A stretch of DNA of 64,000 nucleotides, taken from Streptomyces angustmyceticus. Lineage in GTDB: Bacteria; Actinomycetota; Actinomycetes; Streptomycetales; Streptomycetaceae. The position numbers and the translations under genes were made by a program. The stretch is from positions 2,046,001-2,110,000 of the forward strand of contig NZ_CP082945.1 in the NCBI RefSeq assembly GCF_019933235.1. The letters run 5' to 3'. Every line of letters starts with the position of its first letter. Position 1 is the first letter of the stretch. Below the pieces are notes generated by a model, which worked only from the letters and a program-made list of their open reading frames with translations, was not told where the DNA came from and ran no database searches. Positions 16,977 to 25,988 of this stretch are shown here, one piece after another.

Positions 16977-19900
16977 TCAGTAGACGGGCAGCCGGCGGGG
17001 GCCGAGGTCGGTGGTGGCGGGGGCACGGGCCAGGCGGACGGTCGCTCCGAGGACGGACAGGCCGTGGGCTGCGACGACCACCGGTTCGAGGTCGACGCCG
17101 ACGACCTCGGGGTGGTCGTCGACGAGCCGGGAGACGCGCAGCAGCACCTCGGCCAGCGCCGCGGTGTCCACCGGCTGGGAGCCGCGCCAGCCGAACAGCA
17201 GCGGGGCGGCACGGATCGAGCGGATCTGCTCCGCGACGTCGCGGTCGGTGGCGGGGATGAGGCGGTGGGCGACGTCGCCGAGCAGCTGGGAGGGCGCCCC
17301 GGCCAGACCGAAGGAGAGCACGGCGCCGGCGGCCGGGTCGATGGCGGCCCGGATGACGGTGTCGACGCCGCGCGGCACCATCGACTGGACGACCGGACGC
17401 AGGACTTCCGGGGAGCCGAGGAAATCGGTCAATTCGGCGTAGGTGCGGCGGAGTTCCGCCTCCCCGGCGATGTCGAGCCGGACCCCGCCGAGGTCGGCGC
17501 GGTGACGCAGATGGGGCGCGGTGGTCTTGAGGGCCACCGGATAGCCGAGGCGGGCGGCGGCGCGGACGGCGGTGTCCGGATCGGGGGCCGAGAGGACCGG
17601 CCGGGTGCGGATGCCGTAGCGGGCGAGCAGGGCCTCGGCGTCCTGGGACGGCACCGGGACGGAGCGGCCCGTGGGGGCGTCGGGGGTGAGGCGGTGCAGG
17701 AGGCGGTCGATGTCGGCGCCGGCCGCGGCCTCCTGGATGTCGTCGAACTCGGGCACCCGGCCCGGCTCGGCGGCCTCCCGTCGCCATGCGGCGTAGCGGA
17801 CGGCCTCGGCGAGGGAGCGCACGGCGCGCTCGGCGGCGGGATAGGCGGGGATACGGAGGGGGTCGGACCGGCGCCGGGACACGGGGGCCGCGTCGGCGTC
17901 ACGGCACGGAGCCGGCTGATGAGCCGCGAGGGCCGGCGGCGGCCCCGGGGGGAGCAGGGGGCGTGTGCGGTTCGACGGAACGGGCGGGGGAGGGGGTGAG
18001 AGCGGGGAGTGTGGGGTCGGGGTGGGGGCCCGGTGCGCGGGGCGAGCGGGCGCGGGGGCCGGGTGCGCGGGCGCGGGGGCCGGGTCGGACCTGTCCGGGG
18101 CGGGGGCTGCGGCTGTGGGCTCCGTCGACCGGGCCGGTGCCGGTGCCGGCGCCGCGAGGGTCTCGGCGAGGTCGTCCATGGCGAGGTGGACGACCGTCAC
18201 CGGCTTCTCCGGATGTGCCTCGGCCGCGGTGCGCAGGGCGGCGGCGAGTGCGACGCCTTCGCTGTCGGCCGGTGAGACGGCGGACCCCTCCCCCACCCAG
18301 GGGATGGCCGTGACGATCACGGCGTCGCAGCCGTCGCCGGACAGCGCCTCGGCGAGGGCGGCCGCGAAGTCGTCCGGTGTGGCCGCGGAGGGCAGCACCC
18401 GGGGGCTCTGCGGGCGCAGCTGTTCGGTCAGGCAGGCGTCGTAGGCGAGGAGCGCCAGCGACTCGGAGTTGCCGAGGATGGCGATGCGCGGGCCGGCCGG
18501 GAGCGGCTGGGAGGCCAGCAGCAGGCCGGCGTCGATCAGCTCCGTGACCGTGTCGACGCGGATCACGCCGGCCTGGCGCATCAGGGCCGCGACGGTGCTG
18601 TCGGGGACGCGGACGGTGGGCACGGCGTGGCCGGGCGGCGCGGTGCCGTTGTGCCGGGCCCCCTTGGCGACGACGACCGGCTTGACGGCAGCGGTGCGAC
18701 GGGCGAGCCGGGCGAATTTGCGCGGGTTGCCGATGGACTCCAAATAGAGGATCACGACGTCGGTGTCCGGGTCGTCGTACCAGTACTGGAGCAGGTCGTT
18801 GCCGGAGACGTCGGCGCGGTTGCCCGCGGAGACGAAGGCGGAGATACCGGCGATCCCGCCGTCACCGGGGCCGCGCGCGTGCAGCCCGCTGAGCAGGGCG
18901 ATGCCGATGGCACCGGACTGGGTGAACAGGCCGATACGGCCGGCGCCGGGCATCCGGGGGGCGAGGGAGGCGTTCAGCCGGACGTCGGGGGCGGTGTTGA
19001 TCAGGCCGAAGGCGTTGGGCCCGATGAGCCGCATGCCGTAGGAGCGGGCCTGGCGGAGCAGCGCGCGCTGCCGCTCCCGGCCCTCCGGGCCCGCCTCGGC
19101 GTAGCCGGAGGACAGGATCAGCACGCCCTGGACGCCGTGTTCGCCGCAGTCGCGGACCACGTCGGGGACGCGGTCCGCGGGGACGGCGATGACGGCGAGG
19201 TCGACCGGGTCGGGGATCTCCCGCAGGGCGCGGACGGCCGGTACGTCTTCGGGCCGCAGCCGTCGCATGCCCTCGGGGAAGGCGTGGTTGACCGCGTGCA
19301 CCCGGCCCGTGAAGCCGGAGTCCAGGAGGCTGCGCAGCGCGGTGCGGCCGACGCCGCCGGGGGTGCGGCCGACGCCGATGACGGCGACCGACCCCGGGGC
19401 GAGCAGCCGCTGCACGGACCGGGCCTCGGCGCGCTGCTCGCGTCCGCGCATCACGGCCATGGACTGCTCGGTCGGCTCCAGGTCGAACTCCAGGCGCACC
19501 ACACCGTCTTCGAAGGTGCGCTGGTGGGTGTAGCCCGCGTCCGTGAAGACCTTGATCATCTTGGAGTTCGCGGGCAGTACCTCGGCGGCGAACCGGCGGA
19601 TGCCGCGCTCACGGGCGACGGCCGCGATGTGCTCCAGGAGGGCGGAGGCGACGCCCCTGCCTTGATGGGCGTCCTGGACGAGGAAGGCGACCTCGGCCTG
19701 GTCGTCCTCGGGGCTCTTGGCGGGCAGCCCCTGGTCGTTGATCCGGTCGTAGCGGACGGTGGCGATGAACTCGCCGCCGACGGTGGCCGCGAGCCCGACC
19801 CGGTCGACGTAGTCGTGGTGGGTGAAACGGTGCACATCGCGGTCGGACAGCCGCGGATACGGCGCGAAGAAGCGGTAGTACTTCGACTCGTCCGAGACCT

Positions 19901-20030
19901 GCTCGTAGAAGGAGACCAGCCGCTCGGCGTCGTCGGGGGTGATGGGGCGGATCCGCGCCGTGCCGCCGTCGCGCAGCACCACGTCGGCTTCCCAGTGGGT
20001 CGGGTACGCGTGGTCCGGCGGTTGCTGCAT
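16977..20030 (-). CDS. patA: PatA: GNAT acetyltransferase fused to NDP-forming acyl-CoA synthetase-like domains
   Basis: This 1017-residue protein acetyltransferase has its GNAT domain at the N-terminus (about residues 14-185; AEVAFLVQDAHQGRGVASAL is the acetyl-CoA loop). A CoA-binding domain follows (about 203-340; SVAVIGVGRTPGGVG), then a succinyl-CoA-ligase-like domain (FTQSGAIGIALL), a Pro/Ala-rich linker (about 620-720) and an ATP-grasp domain to the end. This order matches Streptomyces lividans PatA, which acetylates and so inactivates acetoacetyl-CoA synthetase. The acyl-CoA synthetase part is normally catalytically silent and regulatory. ATG 20030 has no ribosome site, but TACGCT lies seven bases upstream, so a leaderless transcript is likely. 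It is divergent from ptsH. Confidence 0.85.
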   Translation of the reverse strand: MQQPPDHAYPTHWEADVVLRDGGTARIRPITPDDAERLVSFYEQVSDESKYYRFFAPYPRLSDRDVHRFTHHDYVDRVGLAATVGGEFIATVRYDRINDQGLPAKSPEDDQAEVAFLVQDAHQGRGVASALLEHIAAVARERGIRRFAAEVLPANSKMIKVFTDAGYTHQRTFEDGVVRLEFDLEPTEQSMAVMRGREQRAEARSVQRLLAPGSVAVIGVGRTPGGVGRTALRSLLDSGFTGRVHAVNHAFPEGMRRLRPEDVPAVRALREIPDPVDLAVIAVPADRVPDVVRDCGEHGVQGVLILSSGYAEAGPEGRERQRALLRQARSYGMRLIGPNAFGLINTAPDVRLNASLAPRMPGAGRIGLFTQSGAIGIALLSGLHARGPGDGGIAGISAFVSAGNRADVSGNDLLQYWYDDPDTDVVILYLESIGNPRKFARLARRTAAVKPVVVAKGARHNGTAPPGHAVPTVRVPDSTVAALMRQAGVIRVDTVTELIDAGLLLASQPLPAGPRIAILGNSESLALLAYDACLTEQLRPQSPRVLPSAATPDDFAAALAEALSGDGCDAVIVTAIPWVGEGSAVSPADSEGVALAAALRTAAEAHPEKPVTVVHLAMDDLAETLAAPAPAPARSTEPTAAAPAPDRSDPAPAPAHPAPAPARPAHRAPTPTPHSPLSPPPPPVPSNRTRPLLPPGPPPALAAHQPAPCRDADAAPVSRRRSDPLRIPAYPAAERAVRSLAEAVRYAAWRREAAEPGRVPEFDDIQEAAAGADIDRLLHRLTPDAPTGRSVPVPSQDAEALLARYGIRTRPVLSAPDPDTAVRAAARLGYPVALKTTAPHLRHRADLGGVRLDIAGEAELRRTYAELTDFLGSPEVLRPVVQSMVPRGVDTVIRAAIDPAAGAVLSFGLAGAPSQLLGDVAHRLIPATDRDVAEQIRSIRAAPLLFGWRGSQPVDTAALAEVLLRVSRLVDDHPEVVGVDLEPVVVAAHGLSVLGATVRLARAPATTDLGPRRLPVY

Positions 20031-20198
20031 GCGGACAGCGTACGACCGGCCACCGACAACCGGCTCGGCGCGCGTACGCTCGGGGTGCGGGGCAGGCTGG
20101 GGATGCCGTCCACCGGCCTGCCGCACCTCCCTTGGGGAGACCAATGGCCACAAAAGGCCAGGACACAGGGCTGCCCAGCACGCCCGGCAGCGTGAGAG

Positions 20199-20214
20199 AC
20201 TGGTCTAGACAACA
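20199..20214. promoter_or_regulatory. DasR-responsive element (dre) before ptsH
   Basis: ACTGGTCTAGACAACA matches the DasR consensus ACTGGTCTAGACCAGT at 13 of 16 positions, with the core perfect. It ends 24 bp before the ptsH start. DasR is the GlcNAc-responsive GntR-type regulator that controls the phosphotransferase system in streptomycetes, and ptsH is a known target. The site is also about 170 bp upstream of divergent patA. Confidence 0.85.
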
Positions 20215-20238
20215 GTCACGACTTTGAAGGGCAACACC

Positions 20239-20520
20239 ATGGCAGAGCGCCGCGTCAATGTCGGTTGGGCCGAGGGCCTGCACGCCCGCCCCGCGTCGAT
20301 CTTCGTCCGTGCGGCCACCGCCTCCGGCGTCCCGATGACGATCGCCAAGGCTGATGGCAACCCCGTCAACGCGGCCTCCATGCTCGCGGTCCTGGGTCTG
20401 GGCGCCCAGGGCGGCGAGGAGATCGTGCTGGCCTCCGACGCCGAGGGTGCCGAGGCGGCGCTCGACCGTCTGGCCAAGCTCGTCGCCGAGGGTCTCGAGG
20501 AGCTCCCCGAGACCGTCTGA
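20239..20520 (+). CDS. ptsH: HPr phosphocarrier protein
   Basis: This 93-residue HPr of the phosphoenolpyruvate:sugar phosphotransferase system takes phosphate from enzyme I and passes it to EIIA components. Catalytic His15 sits in GLHARPAS. Ser47 (NAASMLAVLG) is at the position of the regulatory serine, although I cannot tell whether an HPr kinase exists. Length is normal. I chose ATG 20239 rather than an upstream in-frame codon because GAAGGG lies in front and the protein then begins like other HPr proteins. It is controlled by the DasR site upstream and ends at a strong terminator. Confidence 0.95.
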   Translation: MAERRVNVGWAEGLHARPASIFVRAATASGVPMTIAKADGNPVNAASMLAVLGLGAQGGEEIVLASDAEGAEAALDRLAKLVAEGLEELPETV

Positions 20521-20547
20521 GTCCGCCAGGACTCCCGCTCCACGCGG

Positions 20548-20592
20548 CGGCCCCGCTGTGACGACCGGTGACCGGTCGCCACGGCGGGGCCG
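20548..20592 (+). terminator. Terminator after ptsH
   Basis: A 13-bp stem with one mismatch (20548-20560 with 20580-20592) is followed by a short T run (CGTTTC). Confidence 0.8.
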
Positions 20593-20795
20593 TTTCGCTG
20601 TACCGGAATCCCCTTCCCGGGCGGGCCGGAATCAGGGAAGCCGGAAATAGCGCGCGGAATTCCGCACCCCCCTGCCCCGCCTCTTCTGCGCATTCGGGCA
20701 GCACAAATAAAACCTGAAGGCGGACAGCGGAAACAGGAACGCCGAATCGCGCTCTCCCTGAGCCATTCTGCACTTCTTTGTATACGTGGGTCTTG

Positions 20796-21509
20796 TTAAG
20801 AGCGGGCGCGCGCCGTGTTGACGGGCGGTTTCGGATTCCTCACCCGGGGCGCCTTCGGCTCCCCCGTCTCCGTCTCGGCGGGGCGCCGGAGCCGGTACAC
20901 CGGGAGCGAGCGCTCGACATGGGCCGCCATCAGGGCGCGAGCCCGTTCCGCGTCCCCCCGGGCCACCGCGTCCAGCACCGCACCGTGTTCGTCCCACGAC
21001 TCCCCCGTACGGGCGGGCAGTTCCACGGCGTACATCCACTCGATCTTGCGCCGCAACTGGGTCAGCAACGCGGTCAGGCTGGGGCTGCCGGCCGCCTGGG
21101 CCAGCGTCTCGTGGAACCAGCCGTCCAGTTGGCGCAGATCCGCGGGGCTGCCGTGCCGGGCCCGCTCGCGGCCGAGCCGCACCAGGCCACGGAGCACCTT
21201 GAGGTGCGCGGGGCTGCGGCGGGCGGCCGCGCGCGCCGCGCCCAGCGGCTCCAACAGGGCCCGGACGTCGAGGAGGTCGGCGGCCTCCTGCTCGGTGGGC
21301 TCGGCGACGCAGGCGCCCGCGTGATGGCGGGTGGTGACGAACCCTTCGGACTGCAGGGTGCGCAGTGCTTCACGGACCGGCACCCGGGAGACGCCGTAGC
21401 GGGCCGCCAGGATCTCTTCGATCAGCCGGCTCCCCGGCGCCAGCGCGCCGGAGACGATGTCGTCGCGAATCGCCGTGCACACCGCATGCGCGGAAATATG
21501 GCCTCGCAT
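20796..21509 (-). CDS. GntR family regulator, FadR/FCD subfamily
   Basis: This 237-residue repressor-type protein has an N-terminal winged helix (AIRDDIVSGALAPGSRLIEE and SRVPVREALRTLQSEGFV) and a C-terminal all-helical FCD ligand domain. His residues in FHETLAQ and in DEHGAVLDAV and MAAHVERSL are the usual metal/ligand positions of FCD domains, which mostly bind small carboxylates. ATG 21509 follows GGAGGCACGGAAG. No adjacent gene reveals its target. Confidence 0.85.
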   Translation of the reverse strand: MRGHISAHAVCTAIRDDIVSGALAPGSRLIEEILAARYGVSRVPVREALRTLQSEGFVTTRHHAGACVAEPTEQEAADLLDVRALLEPLGAARAAARRSPAHLKVLRGLVRLGRERARHGSPADLRQLDGWFHETLAQAAGSPSLTALLTQLRRKIEWMYAVELPARTGESWDEHGAVLDAVARGDAERARALMAAHVERSLPVYRLRRPAETETGEPKAPRVRNPKPPVNTARARS

Positions 21510-21683
21510 CTTCCGTGCCTCCGCCGTAATCCCCTCGAAACGCCGCCGGTCGGCGACTTTTCCGTGACTCTATTCGACCGGAACGGCTTTTCCGACGGAC
21601 TCCGATTATTCATGGATATTTTTTGGCCAGAAGGCGCGGGCCGTGCGGCGTATCGGGGGCGCACCCGCCGCGTGCCGGGCACG

Positions 21684-21715
21684 CCGAAGCCCCGGCCGGG
21701 GAGCCGGGGCTTCGG
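21684..21715 (-). terminator. Terminator after the M23 peptidase gene
   Basis: A perfect 12-bp inverted repeat (CCGAAGCCCCGG and its complement) with an 8-base loop lies 57 bp past the peptidase stop. Confidence 0.8.
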
Positions 21716-21771
21716 GCGGACGCTCGTGCGGCTCGGGCCCCTCGGGGCGCGGTGCCCGACGGGGCTCCGGG

Positions 21772-22551
21772 TCAGACGTTGACGCCGTGCGAGCGCAGGT
21801 AGGCGACGGGGTCGATGTCCGAGCCGTAGTCGGCACCGGTGCGGGCCTCGAAGTGCAGGTGGGGGCCGGTGGCGTTGCCGGTGGCGCCGGAGAGGCCGAT
21901 CTGCTGGCCCGGGGTCACGTGCTGGCCGACGGAGACGCCGAGCGACGACAGGTGACCGTACTGGGTGTACGTCCCGTCGTTCATCTTGATCACGATGTTG
22001 TTTCCGTAGGAGCCGCCCCAGCCGGCCTCGACGACGGTGCCCGTGCCGACGGCGTGGACGGAGGTGCCGGAGGCGGCGTGGAAGTCGATGCCGGTGTGGC
22101 TGCCCGAGGACCACAGGCCGCTGGAGGCCTTGTACGAGGTGGACACGTAGGAGTCGGCCACGGGGGCGACAAAGGTGTTGAGGCGCTTGCGCTCCGCCTC
22201 CCGGGCGGCGCGCTCCTTGGCCTTGCGGGCGGCCTCGACGCGTCGCTTGGCCTCCTCGGCCTGCTTCTTGGCCACGGCCTCGGCCTTCGCCTTCGCCGCT
22301 GCGGCCTCCGCCTCGGCCTGCTGCGCGTCGGCCTGGGCCGCGACGTGGTTGGCGAGCTCGTCACCGAGCACGACGGCCTGCTGCAGACCGGTGTCGTGGG
22401 TGCGCGCCTGGTCCGTGGCCGCCAGCGCCGGCGAGGCCACGGAGGCGACGACGCCGCCGGCCGCGAGGGTGGCTATGCCGGCGATGTTGCGGGTCGACCG
22501 AGCGGGGCGGCTCGCACGACGGTGCTTCCCGGTGGCACGGATGAACGCCAT
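21772..22551 (-). CDS. Secreted M23 (LytM-type) peptidoglycan endopeptidase
   Basis: This 259-residue secreted protein has a basic start and hydrophobic signal sequence ending near SPALAATDQA (about residue 45). A long Ala/Glu/Lys coiled coil follows (about 60-125), then the M23 domain. Zinc/catalytic motifs are SHTGIDFHA (HxxxD) and GPHLHFEART (HxH), so the enzyme should be active. It probably cleaves peptide crosslinks during cell-wall remodelling. The leader carries a ydaO-type cyclic di-AMP riboswitch, which in streptomycetes often controls wall hydrolases. ATG 22551 follows a purine-rich region (AAGGAGGGAAAGGA) at somewhat long spacing. Confidence 0.9.
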   Translation of the reverse strand: MAFIRATGKHRRASRPARSTRNIAGIATLAAGGVVASVASPALAATDQARTHDTGLQQAVVLGDELANHVAAQADAQQAEAEAAAAKAKAEAVAKKQAEEAKRRVEAARKAKERAAREAERKRLNTFVAPVADSYVSTSYKASSGLWSSGSHTGIDFHAASGTSVHAVGTGTVVEAGWGGSYGNNIVIKMNDGTYTQYGHLSSLGVSVGQHVTPGQQIGLSGATGNATGPHLHFEARTGADYGSDIDPVAYLRSHGVNV

Positions 22552-22572
22552 GTACGGGCTTGTCCTTTCCCT

Positions 22573-22716
22573 CCTTCTCGCCTACCGGGTTAGCTGACGG
22601 GTTCGGAGCAGGAAGGTCTCCTACGGGCTCCTCCGGAGGGGAGTCCGATTCACCCCAAGGGACTCTGGGTCCCCGGCTCCCCTGGCTCGCACCGTACGGG
22701 GACTCGGCGATGACTG
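22573..22716 (-). promoter_or_regulatory. ydaO-yuaA type cyclic di-AMP riboswitch
   Basis: The minus-strand leader of the M23 gene contains the conserved blocks of this class in order: CCGGGGACCCAGAG, then GGGGTGAATCGG, then GGAGACCTTCCTGCTCCGAA, CCCGTCAGCTAACCCGG and TAGGCG. They end about 30 bp before the start codon. The class binds cyclic di-AMP and usually turns expression off; it is known before wall-hydrolase genes in Streptomyces. Confidence 0.93.
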
Positions 22717-22860
22717 TCCGGTGCCACGGTTGTGGCGGACTTGTGACGAACAGCCGGACCGACGCTAAACGTGGCAACTTTCAATCGGCAAACAGATCCG
22801 CTTTTTTGTGCGGGATCCCACAAGAACCGAGGTGTGGGCAGCGATATACCGGACATACGG

Positions 22861-22894
22861 CAACTCCCGTGGCGGACCATCGCCACGGGAGTTG
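22861..22894. terminator. Hairpin terminator between riboswitch promoter and M16 gene
   Basis: A perfect 14-bp inverted repeat with a GACCAT loop lies 36 bp past the end of the M16 operon. A CTTTG follows on the plus side, but the position suits the minus-strand M16 operon. Confidence 0.75.
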
Positions 22895-22929
22895 CTTTGT
22901 CGATATGTGACCTGCCGTCACACGGTGGC

Positions 22930-24354
22930 CTAGCCGCCGACGACCGTCACCTCGCCGATGCCCAGCGCCTTGATGGGCTCGGCGATCTGCGCCGCATCGC
23001 CCACCAGGACCGTCACCAGCCGGTCCACGGGGAAGGCGTTGACCGCCGCCGCGGTCGCCTCGACCGTGCCGGTCTCCGCGAGCCGCACGTACAACTGCGC
23101 CTGGAAGTCGTCCGGCAGGTGCTGCTCCACCTGGTCGGCGAGCGTGCCCGCGACGGCCGCCGCGGTCTCGTACTTCAGTGGCGCGACCCCGACGAGGTTC
23201 TGCACGGCGACATCCCGCTCGTCGTCCGTCAGCCCCTCTGCCGCAAGGGTGCGCAGCACGTTCCACAGGTCGTCGAGCGCCGGGACGGTGGAGGCGGTGT
23301 CCACCGAGCCGCTGATGGCGAGCAGTGAGGCGCCCGTGGCGCCCTCGGGGGACGTGGGAGCGGTGGAGCGCAGTACCTGGCCGAAGGCGCGCACCCCGTA
23401 GGTGTAGCCCTTCTCCTCCCGCAGCACGCGGTCCAGACGGGAGGTGAGGGTACCGCCCAGGCAGTAGGTGCCGAGGACCTGCGCCGGCCACACCCGGTCG
23501 TGCCGGTCGGCACCGATGCGGCCGATGAGCAGCTGCGTCTGGACGGCGCCGGGCCGGTCCACGATCACCACGCGGCCGGTGTCGTCGGCGACGATCGGCG
23601 AGGCCTTCAGCGGCTCGGCCGTCGAGCCGCTCCACGCGCCGAGCGTCTCGGCGAGCGCGGCCTCCAGGTCGACGCCGGTGAAGTCACCGACGATGACGGC
23701 GGTGGCCGTCGCGGGCCGCACATGGGCGTCGTAGAAGGCGCGGACGGCCGCGGCGTCGATGCGTCCGACGGTCTCCTCGGTGCCCTGGCGCGGCCGCGAC
23801 ATACGGGACGTGGCCGGGAACAGCTCCTTGGACAGCGCCATCGCCGCACGCCGGGCCGGGTTGGCGAGCTCGTGCGGGATCTCGTCGAGACGGTTGCGCA
23901 CCAGCCGCTCGACCTCGCTCTCCGGGAAGGCGGGGGCGCGCAGCGCGTCGGCGAGCAGGCCGAGCGCGCGCGGCAGCCGGGACGCCGGCACCTCCAGGGA
24001 GACCCGTACGCCGGGGTGGTCGGCGTGCGCGTCCAGAGTGGCGCCGCAGCGCTCCAGCTCGGCGGCGAACTCCTCGGCGTCGTGCTGGTCGGTGCCCTCG
24101 GACAGGGCGCGCGCCATGATCGTGGCGACGCCGTCCAGGCCCTCGGGTTCGGCGTCCAGCGGCGCGACGAGGTTGATCTCGACGGCGACGACCTGCTGGC
24201 CGGGGCGGTGGCTGGTCAGGAGGGTCAGCCCGTTGGGCAGGTGGCTGCGGTCGGGGGCAGGGAAGGCCCACGGCCTGGGCGCGCCGCCACGGGGCTGCGG
24301 GTGAAAGTCCATGCTGCTCACGGGGGAATCGGCGTGGGTGGTGGCGTCGCTCAC
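22930..24354 (-). CDS. M16 family peptidase-like subunit, probably inactive
   Basis: This 474-residue insulinase/mitochondrial-processing-peptidase-like protein is the second gene of a pair. The zinc motif is lost: where the active partner has GLAHLFEHLMF, this protein reads GLDGVATIMARAL. The C-terminal half keeps the family pattern GGTLTSRLDRVLREEKGYTY. GTG 24354 overlaps the TGA of the first M16 gene by four bases (GTGA), so translation is coupled. By analogy with other M16B pairs it is inferred to be the non-catalytic partner of a heterodimer. Confidence 0.85.
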   Translation of the reverse strand: MSDATTHADSPVSSMDFHPQPRGGAPRPWAFPAPDRSHLPNGLTLLTSHRPGQQVVAVEINLVAPLDAEPEGLDGVATIMARALSEGTDQHDAEEFAAELERCGATLDAHADHPGVRVSLEVPASRLPRALGLLADALRAPAFPESEVERLVRNRLDEIPHELANPARRAAMALSKELFPATSRMSRPRQGTEETVGRIDAAAVRAFYDAHVRPATATAVIVGDFTGVDLEAALAETLGAWSGSTAEPLKASPIVADDTGRVVIVDRPGAVQTQLLIGRIGADRHDRVWPAQVLGTYCLGGTLTSRLDRVLREEKGYTYGVRAFGQVLRSTAPTSPEGATGASLLAISGSVDTASTVPALDDLWNVLRTLAAEGLTDDERDVAVQNLVGVAPLKYETAAAVAGTLADQVEQHLPDDFQAQLYVRLAETGTVEATAAAVNAFPVDRLVTVLVGDAAQIAEPIKALGIGEVTVVGG

Positions 24355-25697
24355 TGGTCCGCCTCCCCTTCCTCGGTGTCGGCGGCGTCGGTCGGCTCGG
24401 TGGGCTCGTAGACCAGCACCGCGCGGTTGTCGGGGCGCAGCCGGGCCTTGGCGACCGCCTGCACCTCCTCGGGGGTGATGTCCAGAACGCGCTGCACGGC
24501 GGACAGCGCCAGCTGCGGGTCGCCGAACAGGACGGCGAAACGGCACAGTTCGTCGGCGCGGCCGCTGACCGTGGCCAGCCGGTCCAGCCATTCGCGCTCC
24601 AGCTGGGCCTGGGCCCGCTCCATCTCCTCCGGGGTCGGGCCCTCGGCGGCGAAGCGCGCCAGTTCCTCGTCGACCGCGCGCTCGATGCCGGGGACCTCCA
24701 CCCCGCCGGACGTCTTCACGTCCAGCCAGCCCAGCGAGGGCGCACCGGCCAGCCGCAGCAGACCGAAGCCGGCCGCCACGGCGCTGCGGTCGCGGCGCAC
24801 CAGCCGGTTGTACAGGCGGGAGGACTCGCCGCCTCCCAGGACGGTCAGCGCGAGGTCGGCGGCGTCCGCCTCCCGGGTGCCGTCGTGCGGCAGGCGGTAG
24901 GCCGCCATCAGGGCGCGTGCGGGCACGTCCTCCTCGACGACCTCCCGCAGCTCGCCGCCGATGACCTCGGGCAGCGTGCCGTCCCGCGGGGGCTGCTTGC
25001 CGTCGTGCCCGGGGATCGAGCCGAAGTACTTCTCCACCCAGGCCAGCGTCTGCTCGGGATCGATGTCGCCGACGATCGACAGGACGGCGTTGTTGGGCGC
25101 GTAGTAGGTCCGGAAGAACGCCCGTGCGTCCTCCAGGGAGGCCGCGTCCAGGTCGGCCATCGACCCGATGGGCGTGTGGTGGTACGGGTGCCCCTCGGGG
25201 TACGCCATGGCCGTCAGCTTCTCGAAGGCCGTGCCGTAGGGGACGTTGTCGTAGCGCTGGCGGCGCTCGTTCTTGACGACGTCGCGCTGGTTCTCCATGG
25301 ACTCGTCGTCGAGCGCGGTCAGCAGCGAGCCCATCCGGTCCGCCTCCAGCCAGAGCGCGAGCTCCAGCTCATGGGCGGGCATGGTCTCGAAGTAGTTGGT
25401 GCGCTCGAAGCTCGTGGTGCCGTTGAGCGAACCGCCGGCGCCCTGCACCAGCTCGAAGTGGCCGTTGCCCTTCACCTGCGCGGACCCCTGGAACATCAGG
25501 TGCTCGAAGAGGTGAGCCAGGCCCGTGCGGCCCTTGACCTCGTGGCGGGAGCCGACGTCGTACCACAGGCAGACCGCTGCGACCGGGGTCAGGTGGTCTT
25601 CGGAGAGCACCACGCGCAGGCCGTTGGCCAGCCGGTGCTCGGTCGCAGTCAGGCCGCCGGAGCCGGCTTGTTCTGTGGCCGTGTGACCCATGGGCAT
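24351..25697 (-). CDS. M16 family zinc peptidase, catalytic subunit
   Basis: This 448-residue metallopeptidase has the inverted zinc motif HLFEH (His62, Glu65, His66 when counted from ATG 25697), with further family features MENQRDVVKNERRQRYDN and APNNAVLSIVGDI. It probably forms a clamshell with the downstream M16 protein and degrades small peptides. No signal peptide is seen, so it is inferred to be cytoplasmic. ATG 25697 has GAAGGGA upstream; ATG 25691 is an alternative. The gene is divergent from parC. Confidence 0.88.
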   Translation of the reverse strand: MPMGHTATEQAGSGGLTATEHRLANGLRVVLSEDHLTPVAAVCLWYDVGSRHEVKGRTGLAHLFEHLMFQGSAQVKGNGHFELVQGAGGSLNGTTSFERTNYFETMPAHELELALWLEADRMGSLLTALDDESMENQRDVVKNERRQRYDNVPYGTAFEKLTAMAYPEGHPYHHTPIGSMADLDAASLEDARAFFRTYYAPNNAVLSIVGDIDPEQTLAWVEKYFGSIPGHDGKQPPRDGTLPEVIGGELREVVEEDVPARALMAAYRLPHDGTREADAADLALTVLGGGESSRLYNRLVRRDRSAVAAGFGLLRLAGAPSLGWLDVKTSGGVEVPGIERAVDEELARFAAEGPTPEEMERAQAQLEREWLDRLATVSGRADELCRFAVLFGDPQLALSAVQRVLDITPEEVQAVAKARLRPDNRAVLVYEPTEPTDAADTEEGEADQ

Positions 25698-25988
25698 GTA
25701 GTCCCTTCGATCCGCTTGTGAGGAAGTTCTGTCACTGTATGCAAGCGCGTCGGCATCTGGCGAAGTTCCCGTGCGACCGGTACCGGGCGTGCGCCGCGCC
25801 GGACCCTCGCGGGAGCCGAAGGGGGAGTCGCGGTCGGCGTTGTCAGTGGGGCGGTCCACAATGGTCCGCGTCAGACTCAGACATACTCGCGGGTCGATCC
25901 CCAGCTGGTTGACCCGACTGGTTGACCGTTGTCCCGATGCCGCCTTCCGGCAGGGGCACCAGACGCAGCAGAAGGAGCCGCAGCCGCG

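Noticed and set aside
20777..20790. TTGTATACGTG near the GntR gene as an operator
   Set aside because: It lies downstream of the gene's stop and only half matches a GntR/FCD palindrome.
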